Virus record (IMG/VR): IMGVR_UViG_3300045927_000142
Location: 1 to 37,644 of that record
Source: a virus
Length of the DNA stretch: 37,644 bases
Reading direction: 5' to 3' (one strand)
The translations under genes and the position numbers were made by a program. Below, piece by piece: positions 27,300 through 36,364 of this stretch. Within the stretch, counting starts at the first letter, position 1. Each line of letters opens with the position of its first letter. Under the pieces are notes generated by a model that was not told the origin of the DNA, made no database searches, and was given only the letters and a program-made list of their open reading frames with translations.

Positions 27300-30200
27300 T
27301 CACGCGGCACGCAGCCGATTCGTCAACCCATGCCTAGCCGTCAACGCCGCATTGATTTTCTCGGCGAGCCGCTGCAAATCTCCGGGCGTGTCGAAGAAAC
27401 TGCCCTGCGCGTAGACGTTGATCGTCACCTGCGCGCCGCCCATCCCGCCGCCGCCGCCCCCACCGCCGCCAGGTTTCACGGCAGACTGCGGAATCACCGC
27501 TTCCTTGCCGTGCAACATCACCAAGGTCCCGCGTCCGAAATCCTCGAATCCCTTCGTGCCGCCCTGATAGCCGGGAATCGAGCCGCCACTGTGCTTCGGT
27601 GGGCCTTTGTCCTCATACCTGATTTTGATCTTGACCTCGTCGGGAATGTCCTCGACCTTGTTCTTGGTTCGGTCCAACTCCACGCCGAGCGAGCGCGCCA
27701 GCACGTTCGCCAGGTCATCCACCGACGAAATCAATTTCTCGAACCCCTCGCTCATCGTCATCGCGAACGAGATCCCCGCGTCCTCTAGGTTCTTCACCTT
27801 CTTGCCGCTCTTGTCCGTCAGCTGGCCCATGTCGGCCATCTGCTGCAGCATCGGTCTCATCGCCGACGGGACCTGCACGCCCATCTTCCGCGCGTCGCCC
27901 ACGTACTCGTTGACCGCTTCGGCCATCTTCTTCGTCACCGTCGTGTTCTTCACGCCGGCGGCCGTCAGCAATTCGAAATCCTTGTACAACTGCGCCGCTT
28001 TCTTATCGAGCTCGCCCTTCGCGAGCGCAGGACCCAGTTCTTTCAGCGTCAACCCGTATCGCTCTGCCGCCGCGTGCACGTCGGCAATCGCCGTCTGCTC
28101 CTGCTGGAACAGACTGTTCAGATTGGCGACCGCCGCGTTGTACTCCTCGACCGTCTCCGCGCGGAACATCTGGTCCATCAGCTCTTGCGAGCCGGTGAGC
28201 CGCTGCACGCTGGCGGCCAAGGTGTTCGCCCCACCAGCCGCGGACAGGAACTTGTCGCGCAGCGGATTGACCTGCGCGCTTTCCTCGTCGCGGCCGAACA
28301 GCGGACCGAGCAGCTTGCCGATGCCTTCGACGGCCGGCCCGAGCAGCGACCCGATCATCGGCACCATGCCGCTCAGGGCTTTCCCGATCTGGCCCATCAT
28401 GCCGCCGCTGCCGAACATCTCGCCGATGCCCTGCTTCATCGACTTGGCCAGGCCGGAGTCTTTCCCGAACAACATGTTCCCGAATCCCGTCAGCGCCGAC
28501 TGAATCGCACTGCCGCCGCCCTGGATCGCGGCCAGCACGTCCTTCCCGAACTGCTCGCCCAGATACTCGGAGGTCAACTGCGCAAAGCTTTTGAACTCGA
28601 TGCCTAGTTGTTTCAACGTCGGCGGAAACTGCTCGACCGCCGCGAGCGCCTTCCCGGCCGCCGGCGGGAGTCCTTCGAGCGCCCACACCGTCTTTTCGAT
28701 GGCTGGCACCAATTGCTCGTGGGCCGAGAGCGCAACGCCGTACGACGCGCTCCCTTCCAGCTCCGCCATCGCTTTCTTGTTTTCCTCAGCCAGTTTTTTC
28801 GTCGCCGCCGCCGCCGCCGTGTCCGCATCGGCCAGCCGCTTCAGCGCGGCCTCCGATACGCCCATCTGCGTCGCAATCGTGCCGAGCGACACCTTCAACG
28901 CCATCAGCGACCGGGCCTGCTCTTCCTGGGCCGCCGTCAGCGGAATCGTCGCCGCCTCGATTTCAGCCGTGGCTTGCGCGAGTTTTTTGGCCTCGGCCGC
29001 CGCAGCTTCCTGCTGTTCCTGGAGCCGCTTCGCGTTCTCGGTGCTCAGGTTCGCCGCGTTCGCGTTCTGATTCGTCTCCTTCGTGAGCTCGCGCGTCTTC
29101 CCGATCGTGGGCGTCAGGTTATCGGCCAACTTGAGGACGCGCGCCGACATGCCCTCAATGCCCTGCTCGAACTGCGCGGCCATGTCGGCGGATTTGCCGA
29201 TGTCCTGGGCGAATCCCTCGAGCGTCGTTTGCGAGGCTTGCAGCAGGTCGGCCATCTGGCGCGCGCCGAGATTGAACGGCGCCATCGCCTTCGCGGATTC
29301 GAGCAGAATGCCGTGGACCTTCACCAAGCCATTCGCAAAGGCTTGCCACCCCCGCATCTGGACCCGCAGGACCGACAGCACCACGCCGAACATGTCGAGC
29401 AGGATGCCGAAGGCCCGCACGAGGCCGATCACGACCTCGGACACGAGGTTCATCACGTCCTGGCTGACCTTGAAGTCGCCGCTCACCCCCGTCAACGCTT
29501 TGCCCACGTTTTCGATGGCGCTCACGACGGTCTGATTCTGAATGACCGTGCGCCCGACCGCCTCCTTCACGTTGTCCCACTGGTTCGCCAGCTGCTGCAA
29601 CCGCCCCGCATACGTGTTCGCGGCGGCGGCGGCGCGCCCCTCCATCTGCGTGTTGATTTGGTCAACGATGTAACTGAAGCCCTCGGCCTTGACGCGCGAG
29701 TCGTCGAGCTGAATGCCGGCCTTCTTGAGCGCCGCCGTCTGCCCGATGGCGGCTTTGCCGACGAGTTCAGTCCCTTTCGTGAGGTCGCCACCGAACCGCT
29801 GCGCGAGATTCGTCGCCGCCGTGAGCGCCGCATTCATGTCCTGCGGCATGACGCCCATCGTCTGCAGCAGCGCGGCCGACGCCGTGAGCGCATCGTCGGA
29901 ATAGGTCGTGATGCCTTCGAGGGCCGAAATGTAGCCCTGGTAGGCGGCAATGACCTCCGGCACCGCGACGCCCTGCGCGGCCATCGCCGCCGTGAGATCG
30001 GCCTGGGCCGCTTCCGCATCGGCCGCGGATTTCACGCTATCGGAGAGAAAGCCGACAATCGCATCAACACCGGCCTTGACGACGGAGATCACCGCCGCCG
30101 CGCTCACCAGACCGAGCGCCCACTTCTGGACCGCGGCGGCTCCCGCCGTGAATGCCGCCTGCGAATCCTTCGTACTCTCGGCGAGCTTCTTGGCCTCGGC

Positions 30201-30578
30201 CTCGCTTTGCTTGGCGGCCTCGGCCTGTTGACGTTGAGCGGCCGCCGCATTCGCGGCCGCATCGGCGAGCTTCTGCAGCTCCGGCGGGACCTCGACGCCG
30301 AGCTTCGTCGCTTTCTCGACCGCTTCAGCCGCTTTGCGTCCGACCTTTTCCAGTTCCGCCGCGGTCAGCGCGCTCGTGCCGCCCAGTCGTTCGACGGCGG
30401 CCGCGAGGGCCGTCGCGTCCTTGATGGCGCGCTCGCCTGACAGCGAGGTCACCATCCTGTTGAGCGACAATCCCGCGTCGGCGGCTTCCTTCTGCAGATC
30501 CGTCAGCTGCGCGTTCGCTTTGTCGACCGCGGCATACAGGCTCTGGAAATCGGCTATGAATTTGGCCGTGAGAGCCAT
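27300..30578 (-). CDS. Tape measure protein
   Basis: 1092 residues, the longest gene. Sets tail length and is passed into the host with DNA. N-terminal coiled coil (LYAAVDKANAQLTDLQKEAA), Ala/Glu-rich helices, hydrophobic segments (WALGLVSAAAVISVVKAG; VVIGLVRAFGILLDMFGVVL) and amphipathic repeats. Near the C-terminus GFEDFGRGTLVMLHGKEAVI, then a Gly run (GGGGGGGGGMGG) and QVTINVYAQGS, the usual tape-measure tail. The FGxGTLxMLHGKEAV peptide is also at the start of the S49 protease. Follows the frameshifted chaperone gene, as in most siphoviruses. Confidence 0.92.
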   Translation of the reverse strand: MALTAKFIADFQSLYAAVDKANAQLTDLQKEAADAGLSLNRMVTSLSGERAIKDATALAAAVERLGGTSALTAAELEKVGRKAAEAVEKATKLGVEVPPELQKLADAAANAAAAQRQQAEAAKQSEAEAKKLAESTKDSQAAFTAGAAAVQKWALGLVSAAAVISVVKAGVDAIVGFLSDSVKSAADAEAAQADLTAAMAAQGVAVPEVIAAYQGYISALEGITTYSDDALTASAALLQTMGVMPQDMNAALTAATNLAQRFGGDLTKGTELVGKAAIGQTAALKKAGIQLDDSRVKAEGFSYIVDQINTQMEGRAAAAANTYAGRLQQLANQWDNVKEAVGRTVIQNQTVVSAIENVGKALTGVSGDFKVSQDVMNLVSEVVIGLVRAFGILLDMFGVVLSVLRVQMRGWQAFANGLVKVHGILLESAKAMAPFNLGARQMADLLQASQTTLEGFAQDIGKSADMAAQFEQGIEGMSARVLKLADNLTPTIGKTRELTKETNQNANAANLSTENAKRLQEQQEAAAAEAKKLAQATAEIEAATIPLTAAQEEQARSLMALKVSLGTIATQMGVSEAALKRLADADTAAAAATKKLAEENKKAMAELEGSASYGVALSAHEQLVPAIEKTVWALEGLPPAAGKALAAVEQFPPTLKQLGIEFKSFAQLTSEYLGEQFGKDVLAAIQGGGSAIQSALTGFGNMLFGKDSGLAKSMKQGIGEMFGSGGMMGQIGKALSGMVPMIGSLLGPAVEGIGKLLGPLFGRDEESAQVNPLRDKFLSAAGGANTLAASVQRLTGSQELMDQMFRAETVEEYNAAVANLNSLFQQEQTAIADVHAAAERYGLTLKELGPALAKGELDKKAAQLYKDFELLTAAGVKNTTVTKKMAEAVNEYVGDARKMGVQVPSAMRPMLQQMADMGQLTDKSGKKVKNLEDAGISFAMTMSEGFEKLISSVDDLANVLARSLGVELDRTKNKVEDIPDEVKIKIRYEDKGPPKHSGGSIPGYQGGTKGFEDFGRGTLVMLHGKEAVIPQSAVKPGGGGGGGGGMGGAQVTINVYAQGSFFDTPGDLQRLAEKINAALTARHGLTNRLRAA

Positions 30579-30580
30579 CA

Positions 30581-31083
30581 GTGCTCGCTTTCGTCGCTCT
30601 CTCGAATCAGGTCCGCAACCAGGATGTCGTACACGTCGGCCGGCAGGTTCTGCACGTCATCGTAGGTCCAGTGCATGACGCGACAGATGCGAAGGTCGCT
30701 CAGGATGCGATCGGTGGTGTCGGCAGTTTTTTTTCCTGCTCGACCGCCGCCACGTGCGTCTCGATGGCCAGCTTGATCTCGTCGAAGGCGTCCGGGTCCA
30801 TGTTGTGCAGGATCGACGCGACCACGTCCGCCGGCTGGTCCCGAATCACGAGCGGCTTCTCATCGGCGTCCGTAATGTTCCAGTCGATGAGATATTCGAT
30901 CATCTGCGACAGGCCACCGACCTGCGCGAAATCAATGTCGGGAACCTGACCGGCCTTCATCGATTTGATCATGCGCATCTGCATCCGTGACCGCTCACCA
31001 GCGGTCAACCGCTTCTTCACCATGATCCAGTCGCCGTCGGTCAATTCGAGCCGCACCAGTTCAGGCTTGAGAAAGCGCGCCAT
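30581..31083 (-). CDS. Tail assembly chaperone, -1 frameshifted long form (gpG-GT type)
   Basis: The zero-frame product (30700-31083, 127 residues: MARFLKPELVRLELTDGDWI..., ending EQEKKLPTPPIAS) meets a run of eight A at 30727-30734. A -1 slip there continues TADTTDRILSDLRICRVMHW, TYDDVQNLPADVYDILVADL to the stop at 30581, giving about 167 residues. The extension ends just before the tape measure gene and contains the aromatic/acidic pattern of GT-type extensions. This gene pair, with frameshift, is a hallmark of long-tailed phages and coats the tape measure during assembly. Confidence 0.85.
30727..30734 (-). other. Programmed -1 frameshift slippery site (A8)
   Basis: GAA AAA AAA CTG in the zero frame: a slippery A-AAA-AAA heptamer inside an eight-A run. 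A slip back by one joins the short chaperone to an otherwise startless downstream frame (ACT GCC GAC...), which ends three bases before the tape measure ATG. Confidence 0.8.
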
Positions 31084-31384
31084 ATGCGGGTGTTTCCTCT
31101 GGCCCGAGTCGGGCCGTCAGGTGTCCTGCTTCCGAAATCGTGAACGCTTCGATCGGCCAGCGCCACACGCCCTGCTGTTCCGGGTGCGTGTCGGTCGCTT
31201 TCACCCGCCAAGGCGCTTCAAACACCAGCGGACGTTGCGCCAACTTGTACGCATCCTGCAGCACGACGGTCCCGGACACCGTCAACCCGCCGTGCTGCGG
31301 GTCGCGCGCGATGATGTAATTGTTCACCGCGGCCGCCGGGTAGTAGTGCCACATCACCCGCGCCACGATGCCGCTGAGCGGCAT
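31061..31384 (-). CDS. Hypothetical tail-region protein
   Basis: 107 residues between tail tube and chaperone. VMWHYYPAAAVNNYIIARDP, LTVSGTVVLQDAYKLAQRPL, VWRWPIEAFTISEAGHLTAR: beta strands with a conserved-looking core. It overlaps the chaperone start by 23 bases. No named family recognised; position suggests a tail assembly or tube-associated role. Confidence 0.6.
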   Translation of the reverse strand: MPLSGIVARVMWHYYPAAAVNNYIIARDPQHGGLTVSGTVVLQDAYKLAQRPLVFEAPWRVKATDTHPEQQGVWRWPIEAFTISEAGHLTARLGPEETPAYGALSQA

Positions 31385-31387
31385 CCG

Positions 31388-31834
31388 TCACGCCACGCGC
31401 GGCGCGCCCAGCATCACGCCAGCCGGCTCCAACGACCACGGACCCGCCGCGCCGAACGAGCCGCTAATCGAGACCGCGCCATCGGCCGCGACTTCCACCG
31501 ACGCATCGAGATATGCCAAACCCTGAAAGAACGTCGTCGCATCCAAGGTCGAGGGCGTCAGCTTCAACGTCACGGCCGCATCACCCATCGCCACATCAAT
31601 GAGCGGACGGCTCGCGATTGCTTCCCACCAACCCTTGACCGTCCCTTTGATGTCGCTCAGCCCCTGGACGTACACCTTGTTCGTGTCACCGAACGCCGTC
31701 ACGTCCACGCGGTCACGCGCCATGTCCAAGGTCCATCCATTCAGCGACGCGATCACCACAGGCGTGCCTGGTATCGCGCCCGTCTCGTCCATCGCCACTT
31801 CGCCCTTGTAACCGTGTCGTCTCAAGACTGCCAT
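31388..31834 (-). CDS. Major tail tube protein
   Basis: 148 residues from ATG 31834 (MAVLRRHGYKGEV). VVIASLNGWTLDMARDRVDV, TAFGDTNKVYVQGLSDIKGT and VKGWWEA form the core of phage tail-tube proteins (DVTxFGD...KxYVxGLxDxxGxxxG). The C-terminus (VSISGSFGAAGPWSL) ends the beta barrel. Stacks into the tail tube around the tape measure. An upstream in-frame start at 31894 lies inside the previous gene. Confidence 0.85.
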   Translation of the reverse strand: MAVLRRHGYKGEVAMDETGAIPGTPVVIASLNGWTLDMARDRVDVTAFGDTNKVYVQGLSDIKGTVKGWWEAIASRPLIDVAMGDAAVTLKLTPSTLDATTFFQGLAYLDASVEVAADGAVSISGSFGAAGPWSLEPAGVMLGAPRVA

Positions 31835-31842
31835 CGTGCCCC

Positions 31843-32274
31843 CTACTCTGCAGGACAGACCATTACTTGATACTGGCCACCGTGATGATGCCAACGGCCG
31901 GCCGCGTTCTCTGGATCGACCTCCGCATAGCGAATCGGAAACACCCGCTCCGACAACATGAACGTGTAGCCCACGATGTCGAGCGTCGCGCGATGAAACA
32001 GCTCGTGAATCCGATACGCCGCGTCGTTCGCCGGACTCACGCTCGTCGAATTGATCACGGCCTTGATCGTGTAGGTCAGCCGCTCGAACCCATCGGCGTC
32101 ACCGAGCGCCAGCTCGCGCTCCGCTTCGGCGCGCGTGACAATCACGAACTTCGTCGAGCCTTGCGGCGCGACGTCCCAATGCACGCCGTCGGGCGTCAGC
32201 GCCAGGAGCTGGGCGTCACTCACCAGGCGATTCAACACCGCGTTGTCGACCGCCGACACATCGGTCACCGCCAT
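31843..32274 (-). CDS. Tail terminator-like protein
   Basis: 143 residues from ATG 32274, overlapping the previous stop. NRLVSDAQLLALTPDGVHWD, GSTKFVIVTRAEAERELAL, FERLTYTIKAVINSTSVSPA, AAYRIHELFHRATLDIVGY: the alpha/beta order of DUF3168/tail-terminator proteins that cap the tail and join it to the head. Position between gp10-like and tail tube supports this. Confidence 0.7.
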   Translation of the reverse strand: MAVTDVSAVDNAVLNRLVSDAQLLALTPDGVHWDVAPQGSTKFVIVTRAEAERELALGDADGFERLTYTIKAVINSTSVSPANDAAYRIHELFHRATLDIVGYTFMLSERVFPIRYAEVDPENAAGRWHHHGGQYQVMVCPAE

Positions 32275-32678
32275 CAGCTGTGATCTCCGGTGACCTCGAA
32301 CCCGACTCCCCGCACCAGCGCGATGATCTCGGCCGTCGCTTTCATGCGCTCGTTCCCGGTGATCGGCAGAAACGTCGGCCTCGGTCGCTGCCCTGTCGAT
32401 TTGATCCACTCGGGTCGCTGCGTCCCGAACTCGTACAGGTGCGCATGGGGCGCAGTGCTCCGGCACTCATACGCCACGACCGCATCGCCCTCGCTCACCG
32501 CCCGGACCATCACGCCGGCTTTCAGGTTTCCCGTCGGGCCCATCGGATACGCGGACACCACGCGATCCTTCGCGCGCTCCGCGCCCGCTCGGAGAATCGA
32601 CCGGGCCTTCGCTTGCATGTCCCGCGACAACGTCTTCCAGTCGATGTCGAACTCGATCGTCAATTTATTGTTCGGCAC
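32274..32678 (-). CDS. HK97 gp10-like tail-joining protein
   Basis: 134 residues. IEFDIDWKTLSRDMQAKARS, ILRAGAERAKDRVVSAYPMG, TGNLKAGVMVRAV, APHAHLYEFGTQRPEW, PTFLPITGNERMKATAEII. The TGxLKxxx...A.yyEFGT...PRPFL order is that of gp10/tail-completion proteins. Overlaps neighbouring stops and starts. Confidence 0.85.
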   Translation of the reverse strand: MPNNKLTIEFDIDWKTLSRDMQAKARSILRAGAERAKDRVVSAYPMGPTGNLKAGVMVRAVSEGDAVVAYECRSTAPHAHLYEFGTQRPEWIKSTGQRPRPTFLPITGNERMKATAEIIALVRGVGFEVTGDHS

Positions 32679-33052
32679 TAGAGGCGCTCCGTCGCGACCA
32701 CGACCATCGACGCCGAGAGCTCGTCCACGCGCTGCACACTCTCGACATGAAATATCCGCAGCCGACCATGATCGAGAAACGTCAACCGGCTTTCTTCCTC
32801 CACCTGCGGGTGATACGGCCCCTTGATCACATGCGTCGCCGTCGCGAGAATCGTCGCGCTGCTCGTCACTTGTTCCAGGTTCCGCGTCGAGGCCGGCTGA
32901 ATCGAGACATACAGCGTCGGCGGTGTCGCCGGCGTCCAGCTCTCGGTGTACCCGCCCTCACCATCCGGCACCGGATCGCCGACGTTCTCGATCGTGACGC
33001 GGTGCGGACGGTCAGCCGGGGTCGGTCGCGACCCAATCGTCATGTCAGCCAC
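32678..33052 (-). CDS. Head-tail joining (head closure) protein
   Basis: 124 residues. RPHRVTIENVGDPVPDGEGG, YTESWTP, LYVSIQPASTRNLEQVTSSA, THVIKGPYHPQVEEESRLTF and a VESVQRV end: the family pattern of small SPP1 gp16/HK97 gp8-like stoppers. Overlaps the connector gene by 13 bases. Closes the portal after packaging. Confidence 0.85.
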   Translation of the reverse strand: MADMTIGSRPTPADRPHRVTIENVGDPVPDGEGGYTESWTPATPPTLYVSIQPASTRNLEQVTSSATILATATHVIKGPYHPQVEEESRLTFLDHGRLRIFHVESVQRVDELSASMVVVATERL

Positions 33053-33663
33053 ATCAACCGATGCGGAGCAATCAGCTCCTCGTAGCCCATCGGCACCAGC
33101 GCGGCCTTGCCGCCCGAGGCTTCCACCGTCGCCAGGTCGCGCCCGAGCGTCGCGTAGTGCGCGGTCAACAGTCCGACCGCCTGCACGAGCAACGGTGCCT
33201 CCACTCTCAGCACCGCGGCCGTCGTCCAGCCGGACACAATCGTCGCGACCAGGTATTCGACCTCGCCCTCACGCGGCGCGGTGTGCAGCACCGGCCAGCC
33301 GCCACGTCGTGACACCCACGCACGAATCGGCCGGCGGCCGCGCGTCCTCGAGACGACCGCGACGTCCAGGCTCTGCAACGGTGTCGCTTGCATCGGCAGT
33401 GGAAACGGCTCCGGCACATACGCGTCGTACACGATGTCCCGCGTCTGCGTCAGCAGGGCCAAGGCCGTGTCCTGCTCGACCTGCGCACGCGCCGTGCGAA
33501 TCCAGTCGAGCATCAATGCTTCACGCGGGTCCCCGCTCGCCCAGTCCACACCCGCGCGCAGCTTCGCTTCCTCCAGCGTCAATGGTTCCTCGACCGGCGG
33601 CGTCACGAGCATCGACTGCACGCTCGCCGGCGACGTCCACGGCGCAATCAGGAACTCACTCAT
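33040..33663 (-). CDS. Head-tail connector (HK97 gp6-like)
   Basis: 207 residues from ATG 33663. PPVEEPLTLEEAKLRAGVDW, LMLDWIRTARAQVEQDTALA, then beta segments (DIVYDAYVPEPFPLPMQ, PLQSLDVAVV) and a helical C-terminus. The LTLEEAK...R....D.....I..AR..VE..T..AL order is that of HK97 gp6 connectors, which sit under the portal. ATG overlaps the preceding stop. Confidence 0.85.
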   Translation of the reverse strand: MSEFLIAPWTSPASVQSMLVTPPVEEPLTLEEAKLRAGVDWASGDPREALMLDWIRTARAQVEQDTALALLTQTRDIVYDAYVPEPFPLPMQATPLQSLDVAVVSRTRGRRPIRAWVSRRGGWPVLHTAPREGEVEYLVATIVSGWTTAAVLRVEAPLLVQAVGLLTAHYATLGRDLATVEASGGKAALVPMGYEELIAPHRLMWLT

Positions 33664-34043
33664 CGCTTCGGTTTCGGAGCTGGCGGTGTCGGTGTCGCCG
33701 GCGTCGGCCTGGGCGCTGGCGGTGTCGGTGTCGCCGGTGTCGGCCGAGGCTCCGGCGGTGTCGGTGTCGGCGGCATCGGGTGATCGACCGATGGTGGTGT
33801 CGGCACGGTCGCCGCGCGAGTCACAGGCGCGCGCCGATACGTCGCCGTCGTGAACGACGGGACAGGCAGCACGCCAGTGTTCGCCGCCGCATCCTGCGCG
33901 CGCTGCCGCGCGATGAGGTCCACCCAACCAGGGCGACGAATCGGCACTTCGACGTTGCCCGCGTCGCCCTTGCAGGTGCAGAGCGGCGCGTCGCAAATAA
34001 TGCAACGCGCCGTCGTCGGCTGAAACGTGATCGCGAACCGCAT
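33660..34043 (-). CDS. Cys-pair protein with Pro-Thr repeat tail
   Basis: 127 residues from ATG 34043 (a GTG is one codon earlier). RCIICDAPLCTC gives a metal-binding-like motif, followed by VPIRRPGWVDLIARQRAQDA. The C-terminal 40 residues are a tandem repeat (PTPATPTPPAPR). Located between capsid and connector, where decoration proteins can occur; no homology recognised. Confidence 0.65.
   Translation of the reverse strand: MRFAITFQPTTARCIICDAPLCTCKGDAGNVEVPIRRPGWVDLIARQRAQDAAANTGVLPVPSFTTATYRRAPVTRAATVPTPPSVDHPMPPTPTPPEPRPTPATPTPPAPRPTPATPTPPAPKPKR
33672..33780. repeat. Tandem 36-bp repeat encoding the Pro-Thr tail
   Basis: Three near-copies of a 36-base unit beginning GGCGCTGGCGGTGTCGGTG (plus strand). 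Translated leftward they give the Pro/Thr/Ala repeat at the end of the gene at 33660. Read in the other frame on the same strand it gives a Thr-Asp-Thr-Ala repeat, a shadow. Confidence 0.75.
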
Positions 34044-35290
34044 CACACGGCGGCTGGCGTCAGTCCGCTGACCTGGCCGAACGCGGCCGGCCGATAGACT
34101 GCGAGGGCCAGCCGTTCCTCTGCGCGAATCGCAACCAGGTTCTTCACGAAGAAATCAGCGTGACTGTTCGTCGCGTCGATGCGGATTCCACCGTGTCGGA
34201 AAATCTGGCCGCCCGTTTTGAACGCGCCGACCCACCCGAACCCCTGCGGCTGATTCGGCGTGACCACGACGGGCAATCCCCACAGGTTCGCCGCCGTGAC
34301 CGATCCCGCGAACGGCCCACCGGCCAGGTACTCGCCCGTCGAGGTCTTCGACAACACGATGCCGTTCCAATTCGCCGGGTGCAGGATGTACGCATCGGGC
34401 ATCAAGAGCGAGGCCGCATACACCGTCATGCTCTGCTGAAACAGCACGTCCGCATTCGTCGCCGGGTCCACGCGCGCGAGCGTCGCCGTCAGGCCCACGC
34501 GATTCTTCAGGCCGAGAATGTTCGGTGCGATGCCGTCACCGTTCAGCACCTGGTCGTCCTCTTCGAGCTTCAGACCGAACGTCAACCGCGCGTCGACGTA
34601 ACTGCGAATCTGCGGCTCGTCCTCCAACATCTCCTCGCTGATGGGAATCCAATGCGCCAGCTTGCGCACCGGGTCCGTCGCGGAATCAAAGCGCAGCGTG
34701 GACTCGGGTTTCGCCGCGCCCTCGAGCACCGCCGCCGCCGCATTCGTGAACACCGACTCGCGCATGTACACAATCGACGTCGATGAGGTCGTGCCCTGCG
34801 CGAACAAATCCGCGACCGTCGGCGGCTGCACCGCGAGCGGCAGGATTCCCGGCTGATATTGCGGAATCAGGAGCTTGCCGCCGGAGGCCGGGTCACTCGT
34901 GATCGTCTCGGCCAGGAACTCAAAACTTGGCGTCGACCACTGCGCCTGCTGCCGGTGCAGGTGCTTGCGCACGAAGTTGTACGCCTCGGACTGCACGAAC
35001 TGCGCGCCGATGCTCAGGCTCCGACGCATCCCGCTGAAGGACGGCACGCGCGCGGTGTTCCCCGTCACGCGCTCCAACTGATGAATCAAATCGCGATCAC
35101 CCGTCGCCCGATCGAGCTGCGCTTCCAGGTCGCGGCATGACGCATTGATGCGCTCGATGTCCGCGCGCTCCGCGTCCGTCAACAGCCGATTGCCCTCCGC
35201 GTCCGCTGCTTTCGCATACCTGTCGTACAGTGCCAGCCCCTCCTGGCGCTTCGATTCAAACTCCTGCTCAAGCGTGGCGATCGTGGCCAT
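34043..35290 (-). CDS. Major capsid protein, HK97 fold
   Basis: 415 residues. The first about 110 are a charged coil (QEFESKRQEGLALYDRYAKA, DIERINASCRDLEAQLDRAT), the scaffolding delta domain removed by the protease. The capsid core follows: DPASGGKLLIPQYQPGILPL, KLAHWIPISEEMLEDEPQIR, DDQVLNGDGIAPNILGL, AYILHPANWNGIVLSKTSTG, VVVTPNQPQGFGWVGAFKT, the standard order for HK97-like capsid proteins. The start overlaps the protease by 23 bases. Confidence 0.93.
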   Translation of the reverse strand: MATIATLEQEFESKRQEGLALYDRYAKAADAEGNRLLTDAERADIERINASCRDLEAQLDRATGDRDLIHQLERVTGNTARVPSFSGMRRSLSIGAQFVQSEAYNFVRKHLHRQQAQWSTPSFEFLAETITSDPASGGKLLIPQYQPGILPLAVQPPTVADLFAQGTTSSTSIVYMRESVFTNAAAAVLEGAAKPESTLRFDSATDPVRKLAHWIPISEEMLEDEPQIRSYVDARLTFGLKLEEDDQVLNGDGIAPNILGLKNRVGLTATLARVDPATNADVLFQQSMTVYAASLLMPDAYILHPANWNGIVLSKTSTGEYLAGGPFAGSVTAANLWGLPVVVTPNQPQGFGWVGAFKTGGQIFRHGGIRIDATNSHADFFVKNLVAIRAEERLALAVYRPAAFGQVSGLTPAAV

Positions 35291-36356
35291 GATGCGTACT
35301 CCTGCGCGGGCGAAATCCCCACGCGAACAAGAACCGTTCCGTGTCGCGGAGAACGCCCCGCGCCTCTACCTCTGGACCCACCGTCTCTCCGACCACGCGC
35401 GCCGGCGCAGCGCTCGTCTGCTGCGCACGTGCGATCGTTTCTTCCAAGGTCGCAATGCGATCGATCATGCCGAGCGCGAGCGCGTCTTCCGCGTACTTGA
35501 CCTCGCCCGTAAACCGCTCGCGCACCTGGCTCTCCGGGACGCCGCGACCCTCAGCCACGTCCCGCATGAACCGGTTGTAGCGCTGACCCAACAAGTGATC
35601 GATCTGTGCCTTCGCTTCGACCGACAGCGGCTCGGCTTCGTTCCCGTCCACCTTGTGCGGACCCACCGACAAATAGGTTCGCTTGATGCCGGCCTGCTCG
35701 AACGCTTTCGACAGGTCGTCGTGAATCGTGTACACGCCGAGCGACCCGACCGATGCCGAGGGCGACGCGATGATCTCCGTCGCATTCGACGCGACCCAAT
35801 ACGCCGCCGAGTGCATCCGAAAGTTCGACAGTGCCCAGATCGGTTTGCGTACTCGAGCGGCCCGCAACACCGCGGCGGTCTCGGGTGCGTTCATCACCAT
35901 CCCGCCCTCCGAGTCCACGTCGAGAATGATCGTGCCCACTTCCGGGTCCGCGACCGCCGCTCGCACGTCGCGCTGCAATCCTTCAAACGTGGTCATCCCG
36001 CTCACGTCGCTGACCAGGTTCGCGCGCGGGGCGATCGTGCCGTGCAACGGAATCACCGCCACGCCTCGGCCGGTCATCACCGACGGCTTCGGCTGCGGCG
36101 CGAACGCGAGCTCGCTCCCGGCCGAGACACCGCCGGCGCGGCGCGTCAGAATCGCCACAATCGTGGGCAGAAACTTCGGATTGATCGCCCACACGTCCGA
36201 CGCCGCTAACGCGAGCACGTGATCGATCGCGTGCGCTCGCGAGTGATCGATCGGCTCTGGCACAACCGCTTCCTTGCCGTGCAGCATGGCCAGGGTCCCG
36301 GACCCGAAGTCCCGGTGCCCGTTCGTGCCGTCAGTCTCATCGAGCATCAGCCTCAT
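35268..36356 (-). CDS. S49-type prohead protease with a tape-measure-like N-terminal peptide
   Basis: 362 residues. Cleaves the capsid delta domain. Core: GRGVAVIPLHGTIAPR, VGTIILDVDSEGGMVMNAPE, SNFRMHSAAYWVASNATEII (Ser183 in the family's nucleophile position), ASPSASVGSLGVY and VGPHKVDG (Lys235 as the second member of the Ser-Lys dyad). Residues 10-34 (GTNGHRDFGSGTLAMLHGKE, AVVPE) are nearly the same as the tape measure C-terminal peptide. That extension is not needed for the fold. Nine bases follow the portal stop; the end overlaps the capsid gene. Confidence 0.9.
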   Translation of the reverse strand: MRLMLDETDGTNGHRDFGSGTLAMLHGKEAVVPEPIDHSRAHAIDHVLALAASDVWAINPKFLPTIVAILTRRAGGVSAGSELAFAPQPKPSVMTGRGVAVIPLHGTIAPRANLVSDVSGMTTFEGLQRDVRAAVADPEVGTIILDVDSEGGMVMNAPETAAVLRAARVRKPIWALSNFRMHSAAYWVASNATEIIASPSASVGSLGVYTIHDDLSKAFEQAGIKRTYLSVGPHKVDGNEAEPLSVEAKAQIDHLLGQRYNRFMRDVAEGRGVPESQVRERFTGEVKYAEDALALGMIDRIATLEETIARAQQTSAAPARVVGETVGPEVEARGVLRDTERFLFAWGFRPRRSTHHGHDRHA

Positions 36357-36364
36357 ACCGTCTC

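Noticed and set aside
26388-27788. 466-codon rightward open frame opposite the tail-tip gene
   Set aside because: His/Arg-rich shadow of the tail genes, no recognisable domain.
28608-30440. 610-codon rightward open frame opposite the tape measure
   Set aside because: Arg/Leu-rich mirror of a high-GC coding strand; no motif, and the tape measure frame is certain.
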